The translations under genes were made by a program, and so were the position numbers. The notes under the pieces were generated by a model. It saw only the letters and a list, made by a program, of their open reading frames with translations. It searched no databases and was not told where the DNA came from. Below are positions 6,784 to 13,139 of a stretch of DNA of 13,139 nt, one piece after another. The stretch is from Marvinbryantia sp. (GTDB taxonomy: Bacteria > Bacillota > Clostridia > Lachnospirales > Lachnospiraceae): NCBI GenBank assembly GCA_016297895.1, contig JAEDFS010000049.1:1-13139 (forward strand). The letters are read 5' to 3'. Position 1 is the stretch's first letter; every line of letters starts with the position of its first letter.

Positions 6784-7697
6784 TGGATACCGGAAGTGTC
6801 AGTGCTCAGCCGATGCAGATAAAATCCAGGGCGGAACTGGAGGAGCTGCATCGTGTGATGAATGAAAAGGCGAAGACAAAAAAACAGATCCGTACCGGCT
6901 GTCGTCTTTTAGTCAACATCGTAGCCGCAGTTATCATTTTGCTTCCACTGCTGTATGCGGTCAGCGTGGCATTTATGCCTTCCAGCGAACTGTTTACCCT
7001 GGAGATGAATCTGGTGCCGAAGAATCCCACACTGGAGAATTTCAAACAGGCCATCGAGAATGTGCCGCTGTTTCAGTTTGTCATGAATTCTTTCCTGGTA
7101 GCGGGTACCATCACTGTCGGTCAGATCATTACCTGCTCCCTTGCGGCGTTTGCGTTTTCTTTCCTGCAATTTAAAGGAAAATCTGTTTTATTCATGCTGG
7201 TAATGGCCACCATGATGATTCCCGGAGAGGCGACGATCATTTCCAATTACCTGACGGTCAGCAGCTGGGGATGGCTGGATACCTATCAGGTACTGATCGT
7301 ACCTTACCTGACCTCTGCCATGGGAATTTTCCTGTTCCGTCAGTTTTATCTGACCTTCCCGATCTCACTTTATGAGTCGGCAAAACTGGACGGATGCAGC
7401 AATCTCACATTTATTGCCAGGATCCTGATGCCTCTTACCAAGTCGGCGATCGGGGCTATGGGGGTATATACCTTTATCAATTCCTGGAATATGTATATGT
7501 GGCCTCTGCTGGTTACCGGTTCGGAAGCAAAAAGAACCGTACAGATCGGAATCAGTATGTTAAACAGTGTAGATGCGCAGTCCATCACACTGATGATCGC
7601 AGGAGTAGTCCTGATTATTATCCCTTCTATCTCCATTTTCATTGTGGGACAGAAACAGCTGATCCGGGGAATGTTCTCCGGCGCAGTAAAAGGATAG
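6783..7697 (+). CDS. ugpE: Ugp-type ABC transporter permease (second subunit)
   Basis: 304 residues with six membrane segments near 42-64, 103-127, 134-155, 167-187, 224-242 and 268-289. The EAA loop is YESAKLDGCSNLTFIARILMP (197-217), and the tail QKQLIRGMFSGAVKG is the classic end of MalG/UgpE-class permeases. The start overlaps the ugpA stop by one base, and AGGAG lies 10 nt upstream. This start gives a charged cytoplasmic N-terminal arm of about 40 residues before the first membrane segment, somewhat longer than in E. coli UgpE; Met11 or Met26 are possible alternatives but lack a better ribosome site. An 85-bp spacer with a hairpin separates it from the binding-protein gene. Confidence 0.92.
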   Translation: MDTGSVSAQPMQIKSRAELEELHRVMNEKAKTKKQIRTGCRLLVNIVAAVIILLPLLYAVSVAFMPSSELFTLEMNLVPKNPTLENFKQAIENVPLFQFVMNSFLVAGTITVGQIITCSLAAFAFSFLQFKGKSVLFMLVMATMMIPGEATIISNYLTVSSWGWLDTYQVLIVPYLTSAMGIFLFRQFYLTFPISLYESAKLDGCSNLTFIARILMPLTKSAIGAMGVYTFINSWNMYMWPLLVTGSEAKRTVQIGISMLNSVDAQSITLMIAGVVLIIIPSISIFIVGQKQLIRGMFSGAVKG

Positions 7698-7706
7698 GGG
7701 ATTTCA

Positions 7707-7733
7707 GTGGGGAGGGAAGAGATCCTTCCACAC
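7707..7733 (+). other. intercistronic hairpin between ugpE and ugpB
   Basis: GTGGGGAGGGA (7707-7717) pairs with TCCTTCCACAC (7723-7733) through nine Watson-Crick pairs, one G-U and one G-A mismatch, around the loop AGAGA. Only TTTAATC follows, so it is at best a leaky terminator. Its position before the binding-protein gene suggests RNA processing or stabilisation, or partial termination. Confidence 0.55.
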
Positions 7734-7782
7734 TTTAATCATAGATCAGTAAAAATATTTCAAAAAGAACAGGAGATTTTGT

Positions 7783-9105
7783 ATGAAAAAGAGAGTAATT
7801 TCAGCCGTACTTACGGCAGCTATGCTGACAGGAAGCCTGATGGGAAGTACTATGACGGTACAGGCGGAAGAAAGTGGAGTAACCATTGATTTCTGGCATT
7901 CCATGGGCGGTGTCAACGGACAGGCCATGGACTATCTGGTAAACAAATTTAACGAGGAAAATGAATATGGAATTACCGTAAATGCACAGTATCAGGGTGA
8001 ATATGACGATACGATCAACAAGCTGAAGAGTGCTCAGATCGGAAATATGGGAGCAGATCTGGTTCAGATCTATGATATCGGAACCCGTTTTATGATTGAT
8101 TCCGGATGGATCGTACCCATGCAGGAGCTGATCGATAAGGCAGGTTATGATGTATCTCAGATCGAGCCAAACATTGCGGCATATTATTCCATCGATAACC
8201 AGCTGTATTCCATGCCCTTTAACTCTTCCACACCGATCTTATACTACAACAAAGACATGTTTGCAGCAGCAGGTGTGGAAAATGTACCTGCAAGCTTTAA
8301 CGAGATCGCAGAAGTGGCAGATGCACTGACCACTGAGGGCGGAGCCGGTGAAGCCATTTCTCTTGGTATCTATGGATGGTTCTTTGAGCAGCTTCTCTGC
8401 AAACAGGGACTGGCTTATGTGGATAACGGAAACGGCCGTGAAGGAGCAGCTACAAAGGTTGTATTTGACGAAAACGGCGGTGCATTAAATATCCTCAATG
8501 CATGGAAAGAACTGTACGATGCAGGATATGCTCCCAATGTAGGACGTGGAGGAGACTCCGGACTGGCTGATTTCTCAGCAGGAAAATCTGCTATGACACT
8601 TGGCTCTACCGCTTCTCTGAAACAGATCCTGGAAGACGTTAACGGCAAGTTTGAAGTGGGAACCGCATATTTCCCGAGTGTTTCTTCTGAAAATCAGGGT
8701 GGAGTATCCATCGGCGGTGCTTCTCTCTGGGCATTGAATAATGAGGATGAGGCAAAACAGGATGCAACCTGGAAATTCGTAGAATTCCTGGTATCTCCGG
8801 AATCTCAGGCATACTGGAATGCTCAGACCGGATACTTCCCCATCACCACTGCAGCACATGAGGAACCGGTATTCCAGGAGAATATTGCACAGTATCCTCA
8901 GTTCCAGACAGCTATCGATCAGCTGCATGATTCTGCACCGGAATATGCAGGAGCACTGATGAGTGTGTTCCCGGAGGCAAGACAGATCGTGGAAACCAAT
9001 ATCGAAAATATGTTAAACGGTGTATCTTCACCGGAGGATGCAGTAGCAGCTATGGCAGAACAGATCAATACTTCGATTGAAGATTACAATCTGCTGAACA
9101 GCTAA
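7783..9105 (+). CDS. ugpB: extracellular glycerol-3-phosphate / glycerophosphodiester-binding protein (UgpB-like)
   Basis: 440 residues, the solute receptor of the importer. Visible similarity to E. coli UgpB is recognisable in FWHSMGG (37-43), PFNSSTPILYYNKDMF (145-160), GGASLW (311-316) and TGYFPIT (349-355), so the substrate class is likely sn-glycerol-3-phosphate and glycerophosphodiesters. The N-terminus is a signal peptide: MKKR, hydrophobic core to about residue 22, and a VQA-EE cleavage site near 28/29. There is no lipobox cysteine; where Gram-positive binding proteins usually have L-x-G-C, this one has LMGS (19-22) and also LTGS (15-18). It is therefore predicted to be cleaved by signal peptidase I and not lipid-anchored. 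AGGAG lies 7 nt before the ATG. It follows ugpE after a hairpin-containing spacer and is 9 bp before the phosphodiesterase gene. In E. coli the order is ugpBAECQ; here the binding protein is last of the transport genes. Confidence 0.93.
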   Translation: MKKRVISAVLTAAMLTGSLMGSTMTVQAEESGVTIDFWHSMGGVNGQAMDYLVNKFNEENEYGITVNAQYQGEYDDTINKLKSAQIGNMGADLVQIYDIGTRFMIDSGWIVPMQELIDKAGYDVSQIEPNIAAYYSIDNQLYSMPFNSSTPILYYNKDMFAAAGVENVPASFNEIAEVADALTTEGGAGEAISLGIYGWFFEQLLCKQGLAYVDNGNGREGAATKVVFDENGGALNILNAWKELYDAGYAPNVGRGGDSGLADFSAGKSAMTLGSTASLKQILEDVNGKFEVGTAYFPSVSSENQGGVSIGGASLWALNNEDEAKQDATWKFVEFLVSPESQAYWNAQTGYFPITTAAHEEPVFQENIAQYPQFQTAIDQLHDSAPEYAGALMSVFPEARQIVETNIENMLNGVSSPEDAVAAMAEQINTSIEDYNLLNS

Positions 9106-9114
9106 AGGAGAAAT

Positions 9115-9849
9115 ATGAAAACAGAAGTTTGGGCACACAGGGGTGCCTCCGGCTATGCGCCGGAGAACACCCTTGCTGCATTTGAGATGGCAGCAGAAAT
9201 GAAAGCAGACGGCGTTGAGCTGGATGTACAGATGACAAGGGATGGAAAGCTTATCGTGATCCATGACGAGACAGTAGACCGGGTCAGTGATGGAACGGGA
9301 ATGGTACGGGACTTTACGCTGGAAGAACTGAAAAAGCTTTGCCCCAATAAGACGCATCCGGAGTATGAAGATGTGAAGATTCCCACGCTCCAGGAAGTGT
9401 ATGAACTGTTAAGACCTACCGGTCTGACCGTCAACGTGGAACTGAAGACAGGAATTGTGCTTTATCCGGGAATCGAAGAGGCGGTTCTGCGTGCGACAGA
9501 AGAGATGGGAATGAAGGACAGAGTCTGGTATTCTTCTTTTAACCACTATACGGTGCGGAAAATAAAGACCATGTGTCCGACAGCAAAGACAGGAATGCTG
9601 TATTGCGACGGAATCTATCTGCCGGCGGACTATGCACAGAATCTGGAGACAGATGCACTTCACCCGGCACTTTATAATCTTCAGTATCCGAATGTGGTAC
9701 GATCTGCGAAAAAGAAGGGTCTGCGGATTCATGTGTGGACGGTGAATGAACCGGAACACATCAAACGTGCGGCAGAATTGGGTGTGGATGCGGTGATCAC
9801 CAATTATCCGGATCGTGCACGAAAAATTGTGGATGAGGATCAGAGGTAA
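9115..9849 (+). CDS. ugpQ: cytosolic glycerophosphodiester phosphodiesterase (UgpQ/GlpQ family)
   Basis: 244 residues, close to E. coli UgpQ (about 247). It hydrolyses glycerophosphodiesters to glycerol-3-phosphate and an alcohol such as choline, ethanolamine or glycerol. Visible GDPD residues: AHRGASGYAPENT (7-19) with H8, R9, E17 and N18; GVELDVQMTRDG (33-44) with metal-binding E35 and D37; general acid H50 in IHDETVDR; VELK (108-111) with E109/K111; YSSFN (139-143); VWTVN (207-211); and GVDAVITNYPD (223-233). There is no signal peptide, so it acts inside the cell on imported substrate, as UgpQ does, unlike periplasmic GlpQ. It sits directly behind the binding protein (9-bp gap containing AAGGAG) and 19 bp before the dehydrogenase gene, which fits uptake, hydrolysis and oxidation in one operon. 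Confidence 0.94.
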   Translation: MKTEVWAHRGASGYAPENTLAAFEMAAEMKADGVELDVQMTRDGKLIVIHDETVDRVSDGTGMVRDFTLEELKKLCPNKTHPEYEDVKIPTLQEVYELLRPTGLTVNVELKTGIVLYPGIEEAVLRATEEMGMKDRVWYSSFNHYTVRKIKTMCPTAKTGMLYCDGIYLPADYAQNLETDALHPALYNLQYPNVVRSAKKKGLRIHVWTVNEPEHIKRAAELGVDAVITNYPDRARKIVDEDQR

Positions 9850-9868
9850 AACAGAAAAGGAGAAAGGC

Positions 9869-12550
9869 ATGTACGATATTGTAATTATCGGTGCCGGAGT
9901 ATCAGGTGCCTGTATTGCCAGGGAATTATCCCGGTATCAGGCATCTGTCTGCGTACTGGAAAAAGAAGAAGATGTGTGCTGCGGCACCTCAAAGGCCAAC
10001 AGTGCCATTATCCACGGAGGGTATGATGCACAGCCGGGAACCTTAAAGGCGAAGCTGAACGTCCTGGGAAATCAGATGATGGATCAGCTTTCAAAGGAGC
10101 TGGATATCCCCTTTATCCGAAACGGGGCACTGGTGGTCTGTACGGATAAAAACAGGCTTTTTATGCTCCGGGAGCTGATGGAAAGAGGAGAGAAAAACGG
10201 TGTGACCGGACTGCGTCTGCTTGACCGGGAGGAAGCCTTTGCTCTGGAACCGAATCTGGCAGAGGAGGTGGAAGGAGCATTACAGGTTCAAGGAAGCGGA
10301 ATCATCTGTCCGTTTGAACTGAATCTTGCCATGGCTGAAAATGCCCATGACAACGGTGTCAGATTTTCTTTTTGTACAGAGGTCACCGACATAAAAAGAA
10401 AAGAAGACGGTTTTCTTCTTCATACTTCCACAGGAGATCTTAAGGCTCGCATCATCATCAATGCTGCCGGTGTACATGCCGATGAGATCCACAATATGGT
10501 AAGCCGGGAAAAAATGAACATCACAGCCAGGAAGGGTGAGTATCTGCTTCTGGATCAGAGTGCCGGAAAGCATGTAAAGCATACCATTTTTTCTCTGCCG
10601 GATGAAAATGGAAAAGGCGTCCTGGTTACGCCTACGGTTCACGGAAACCTTCTGACAGGCCCCACTGCACAGAATACAGAGTGTAAAGAGGAAACCGATA
10701 CGACAGCGGAAGGTATGGAAAAGGTCAGGGAAAAGGCACGGAAAAGTGTGAAGAACATTCCCTTCCATCAGGTGATCACATCCTTTGCAGGTCTTCGTGC
10801 CTGTGGCGAAACGGGTGATTTTATAATCGAAGAGGTTCGGGACTGTCCCGGCTTTTTTGACTGTGCCGGGATCGAATCTCCCGGACTTTCCTCTTCCCCG
10901 GCCATTGGAGTGATGATGGCGGATATGGTAAGCAAAAAGCTGGATCTGAAGAAAAAAGAAGTGTTTTGTTCAGAGCGAAAAGGTATCCTGAAGCCGGAAA
11001 AGCTTTCCACGGAAGAGAGAAATGCCCTGATAAAAGAGAAGCCCGCTTACGGAAATATGATCTGCCGCTGTGAACAGGTGTCAGAGGGGGAGATCATAGA
11101 GGCTGTGACAAGACCCTTAGGAGCCGTGTCCTTAGCCGGAATAAAGCGGCGGACCAGAGCGGGTATGGGACGGTGTCAGTCCGGGTTCTGCGCTCCCAGG
11201 GTGATGGAGATCCTTGAACGGGAGAGAAAAGAAAGCGTGGATGTGGTGGTGATCGGCGGCGGTCCGGCCGGGATGGCAGCAGCGATTGCGGCAAAGGAAG
11301 AAACAGGCGGCAGTGTTCTGATCCTGGAGCGTGATGAAAAACCGGGCGGAATCCTGAATCAGTGTATTCATAACGGATTTGGACTGCACACCTTTCAGGA
11401 GGAGCTGACCGGACCGGAATATGCTGCCCGTTTTATGGAAAAAGTCCGGGATCTTCAGCTGGATACCTGTCTGCATACGATGGTTCTTTCATTGGAAGAA
11501 GGAGAAAGATCCAATGGAATCCGCTATAAATACATCACTGCCATTAACCGGGAAAAGGGAATATTCCGGATCCGGGCGAAAGCGGTCATACTGGCCATGG
11601 GCTGTCGGGAGCGGCCGAGAGGAGCGCTCAATATCCCGGGATCCCGTCCTGCGGGAATCTATACGGCAGGCACAGCGCAGTATCTGGTAAACATCGAAGG
11701 ACGGATGCCCGGGAAAGAAGTGGTGATTCTGGGATCCGGAGATATTGGTCTGATTATGGCAAGACGTATGACTCTCGAGGGAGCTCATGTACAGGTGGTG
11801 GCAGAACGGATGCCCTATTGCGGAGGCCTGAAAAGAAACGTAGTACAGTGTCTGGAGGATTTTCATATTCCGCTGAAGCTTTCCCACACTGTGGTGAAGA
11901 TACAGGGGAAAGAACGGCTGGAAGCTGTGACACTGGCACAGGTGGATGAAAATAACCATCCGATACCCGGAACAGAGGAGACATATTCCTGTGATACACT
12001 GCTGCTTTCCTGCGGCCTGATTCCGGAAAATGAACTGTCCAGGGAAGCAGGCGTGACCATCAACTCTGTTACCGGCGGGCCCATTGTGGACGAAAGTCTG
12101 CAGACCTCTGTGGAGGGAATATTTGCCTGCGGAAATGTCCTTCATGTTCATGATCTGGTGGATGATGTATCAAGGGAGGCTGCAAAAGCCGGTGTCTGCG
12201 CTGCCAGGTATGCGGCACATGGAAAGACAGAAGAAGAAAGATCGGATGGAGATGCCGGAATCGTCCTGGAGGCAGGAGAAGGGATCCGATATACCGTGCC
12301 TTCCGTGATCCACAGGGAGCATGTGGAACAAGAGTCAGAAATCCGGTTCCGGGTAAAGGATGTATATCAGAACTGTTCCGTATGCGTCTATCTGGATGAG
12401 AGGAAGATCCTGCAGAAAAAGAGGCAGATCCTGGTGCCGGGAGAGATGGAAAGTGTGGTACTGAAAAAGGAAATGCTGGAAGGACATACATTACCCGGAA
12501 AACTTCGAATACAGGTGGAGGAGGAACCGACATGGAAGAAAGAAAACTGA
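9869..12550 (+). CDS. fused glycerol-3-phosphate dehydrogenase (GlpA-type, with [2Fe-2S] domain) and NAD(P)/FAD oxidoreductase
   Basis: 893 residues in one continuous frame. Domains: a DAO-type FAD domain (1 to about 355) with GAGVSG (8-13) and NSAIIHGGYDAQPGTLKAK (44-62); a BFD-like [2Fe-2S] domain with C399, C401, C436 and C441; then, after a short linker near 450-457, a second flavoprotein with FAD loop GGGPAG (463-468), GGILNQCIHNGFG (493-505), an inner NAD(P) loop GSGDIG (622-627), an ACGN motif (753-756), and a C-terminal region rich in beta strands. In most Clostridia these are two adjacent genes of about 480 and 420 codons followed by a DUF1667 gene. Expected role: oxidise glycerol-3-phosphate to dihydroxyacetone phosphate and pass electrons through FAD, the cluster and the second FAD to NAD(P). 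The first domain also resembles 2-hydroxyglutarate oxidase (LhgO), so the substrate rests on operon context. The start at 9869 has AGGAG 6 nt upstream and yields the Rossmann N-terminus; an upstream ATG at 9815 lies within the preceding gene. Confidence 0.9.
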   Translation: MYDIVIIGAGVSGACIARELSRYQASVCVLEKEEDVCCGTSKANSAIIHGGYDAQPGTLKAKLNVLGNQMMDQLSKELDIPFIRNGALVVCTDKNRLFMLRELMERGEKNGVTGLRLLDREEAFALEPNLAEEVEGALQVQGSGIICPFELNLAMAENAHDNGVRFSFCTEVTDIKRKEDGFLLHTSTGDLKARIIINAAGVHADEIHNMVSREKMNITARKGEYLLLDQSAGKHVKHTIFSLPDENGKGVLVTPTVHGNLLTGPTAQNTECKEETDTTAEGMEKVREKARKSVKNIPFHQVITSFAGLRACGETGDFIIEEVRDCPGFFDCAGIESPGLSSSPAIGVMMADMVSKKLDLKKKEVFCSERKGILKPEKLSTEERNALIKEKPAYGNMICRCEQVSEGEIIEAVTRPLGAVSLAGIKRRTRAGMGRCQSGFCAPRVMEILERERKESVDVVVIGGGPAGMAAAIAAKEETGGSVLILERDEKPGGILNQCIHNGFGLHTFQEELTGPEYAARFMEKVRDLQLDTCLHTMVLSLEEGERSNGIRYKYITAINREKGIFRIRAKAVILAMGCRERPRGALNIPGSRPAGIYTAGTAQYLVNIEGRMPGKEVVILGSGDIGLIMARRMTLEGAHVQVVAERMPYCGGLKRNVVQCLEDFHIPLKLSHTVVKIQGKERLEAVTLAQVDENNHPIPGTEETYSCDTLLLSCGLIPENELSREAGVTINSVTGGPIVDESLQTSVEGIFACGNVLHVHDLVDDVSREAAKAGVCAARYAAHGKTEEERSDGDAGIVLEAGEGIRYTVPSVIHREHVEQESEIRFRVKDVYQNCSVCVYLDERKILQKKRQILVPGEMESVVLKKEMLEGHTLPGKLRIQVEEEPTWKKEN

Positions 12551-12912
12551 CCTGTATAGGCTGTCCTTTTGGGTGCAGTCTTACGGTGACCCTGGAAGGA
12601 AAAGAACCTGTGTCCGTAACCGGCAATCGCTGTAAAAAGGGCAGTATTTACGGAAAAAAAGAGGTAACCGATCCCACAAGGATCGTTACCTCTACGGTAC
12701 GTCTGATCGGAGGAACACAGAATATGCTTCCGGTCAAGACGGCATCGGATATTCCCAAAGAAAAAATGTTCGACTGTATACGGGCGATCAAATCTGTAAA
12801 AAAGAAGGCGCCCGTCAGAATCGGTGATGTGGTGCTGAAAAATGTGGCGGATACCGGTGTGGATGTGATCGCTGCACAGACAGTGGAGGCTCAGTCCTCC
12901 TCGATCACCTGA
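12532..12912 (+). CDS. DUF1667 protein, small four-cysteine partner of the flavoprotein
   Basis: 126 residues. The N-terminus carries C8-x2-C11-x3-C15 (CIGCPFGC) and C34 in GNRCKKG, a likely iron-sulfur or zinc site, followed by a basic region ending in a beta-rich tail. The sequence TRIVTSTVRLIGG, then LPVKTASDIPKEKMFD, is typical of the DUF1667 family, which is found almost always beside the GlpA-type and second NAD(P)/FAD oxidoreductase genes in Clostridia. The function is not established; a third subunit carrying an electron-transfer centre is the usual guess. The ATG at 12532 overlaps the end of the flavoprotein gene by 19 bp, with a GGAGGAGG ribosome site inside that gene, so translation is probably coupled. 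Its last 22 bp overlap the converging gene on the other strand. This is the last gene of the operon and no terminator follows within the window. Confidence 0.88.
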   Translation: MEERKLTCIGCPFGCSLTVTLEGKEPVSVTGNRCKKGSIYGKKEVTDPTRIVTSTVRLIGGTQNMLPVKTASDIPKEKMFDCIRAIKSVKKKAPVRIGDVVLKNVADTGVDVIAAQTVEAQSSSIT

Positions 12913-13139
12913 ATCTCAAGAAAATCAAAATCAATCTGTTCTATAAAACTGTCCTGGGAAAATCGGGTCCGGCTGTGACGCTGAAATTCGTGAATGTTGG
13001 AGTCCAGCCAGATGGGTTTTCCCAGATCCATGGACATGCAGATGTCATCCAGAGCGCGGAAGATCTTATGCGTTCTGGTGTCATCGCTGTTATCTTCTAT
13101 TGTCATATCATGTAATAAACGGTTATTCTTCCAGAGTTT
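12891..13139 (-). CDS. conserved hypothetical protein, 5' end cut by window edge
   Basis: On the minus strand a frame is open from the window edge (13139) to a TGA at 12891-12893, giving 82 visible residues beginning K-L-W-K-N-N-R. An internal Met (ATG at 13104-13106) is in frame, but the preceding eleven codons are all sense and read like part of the protein, so the true start is probably one or a few codons outside the window. The protein is acidic and ends in DFDFLEIQVIEED, with KPIWLDSNIHEF in the middle. I recall similar short proteins in Lachnospiraceae genomes, always annotated as hypothetical; no domain is recognised. It converges with the DUF1667 gene and overlaps it by 22 bp at the 3' ends. 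Confidence 0.7.
   Translation of the reverse strand, partial: KLWKNNRLLHDMTIEDNSDDTRTHKIFRALDDICMSMDLGKPIWLDSNIHEFQRHSRTRFSQDSFIEQIDFDFLEIQVIEED

Noticed and set aside
9815..9868. Upstream in-frame ATG for the fused flavoprotein
   Set aside because: It lies inside the phosphodiesterase gene and has no ribosome site, while ATG 9869 follows AGGAG and starts directly with the FAD-binding fold.

Overview
The window looks like a chromosomal piece from a Gram-positive Clostridia-type organism, most likely a Lachnospiraceae member (a Blautia- or Clostridium-XIVa-like gut bacterium). The basis is strong AGGAGG-type ribosome sites before nearly every gene, the protein flavour, the Rpn-type nuclease/transposase tail at the left end, and a short edge protein of a kind I recall from Lachnospiraceae. 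The taxonomic call is inference; no ribosomal or marker gene is present.

Layout. (1) 1-411: 3' end of an Rpn/PDDEXK-type putative transposase gene, with a perfect hairpin inside its last codons. (2) 466-2019, minus strand: a GH13 alpha-glucosidase-like enzyme, divergent from (3) 2143-3024: an AraC-family regulator with a cupin sensor domain. The 123-bp divergent spacer holds overlapping promoters and two exact GTGGAAATA direct repeats whose starts are 21 bp apart, placed as expected for AraC-type activation of the glucosidase. (4) 3157-4659: glycerol kinase glpK, closed by a strong intrinsic terminator (4681-4727). (5) 4828-12912: a tightly packed operon with an Ugp-type ABC importer in the order ATPase, permease, permease, binding protein (ugpC-A-E-B), a cytosolic glycerophosphodiester phosphodiesterase, an 893-residue flavoprotein that fuses a GlpA-type glycerol-3-phosphate dehydrogenase with a second NAD(P)/FAD oxidoreductase, and a small four-cysteine DUF1667 protein. 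(6) 12891-13139, minus strand: the 3' part of a conserved hypothetical gene that overlaps the operon's last gene tail to tail.

How the genes fit together. The importer should bring in glycerol-3-phosphate and glycerophosphodiesters (deacylated phospholipids such as glycerophosphocholine). The phosphodiesterase releases glycerol-3-phosphate inside the cell. GlpK makes the same compound from glycerol. The fused flavoprotein, probably with the DUF1667 protein, oxidises it to dihydroxyacetone phosphate for glycolysis. No GlpB/GlpC membrane subunits and no GlpF are present in the window.

Most unusual points: the two-flavoprotein fusion with a possible relic internal start; a glycerol kinase without the histidine that HPr phosphorylates in other Firmicutes; an Ugp binding protein with a signal peptide but no lipobox cysteine; and a hairpin between the permease and binding-protein genes. 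I did not see a defence system, CRISPR array, RNA gene or complete mobile element.
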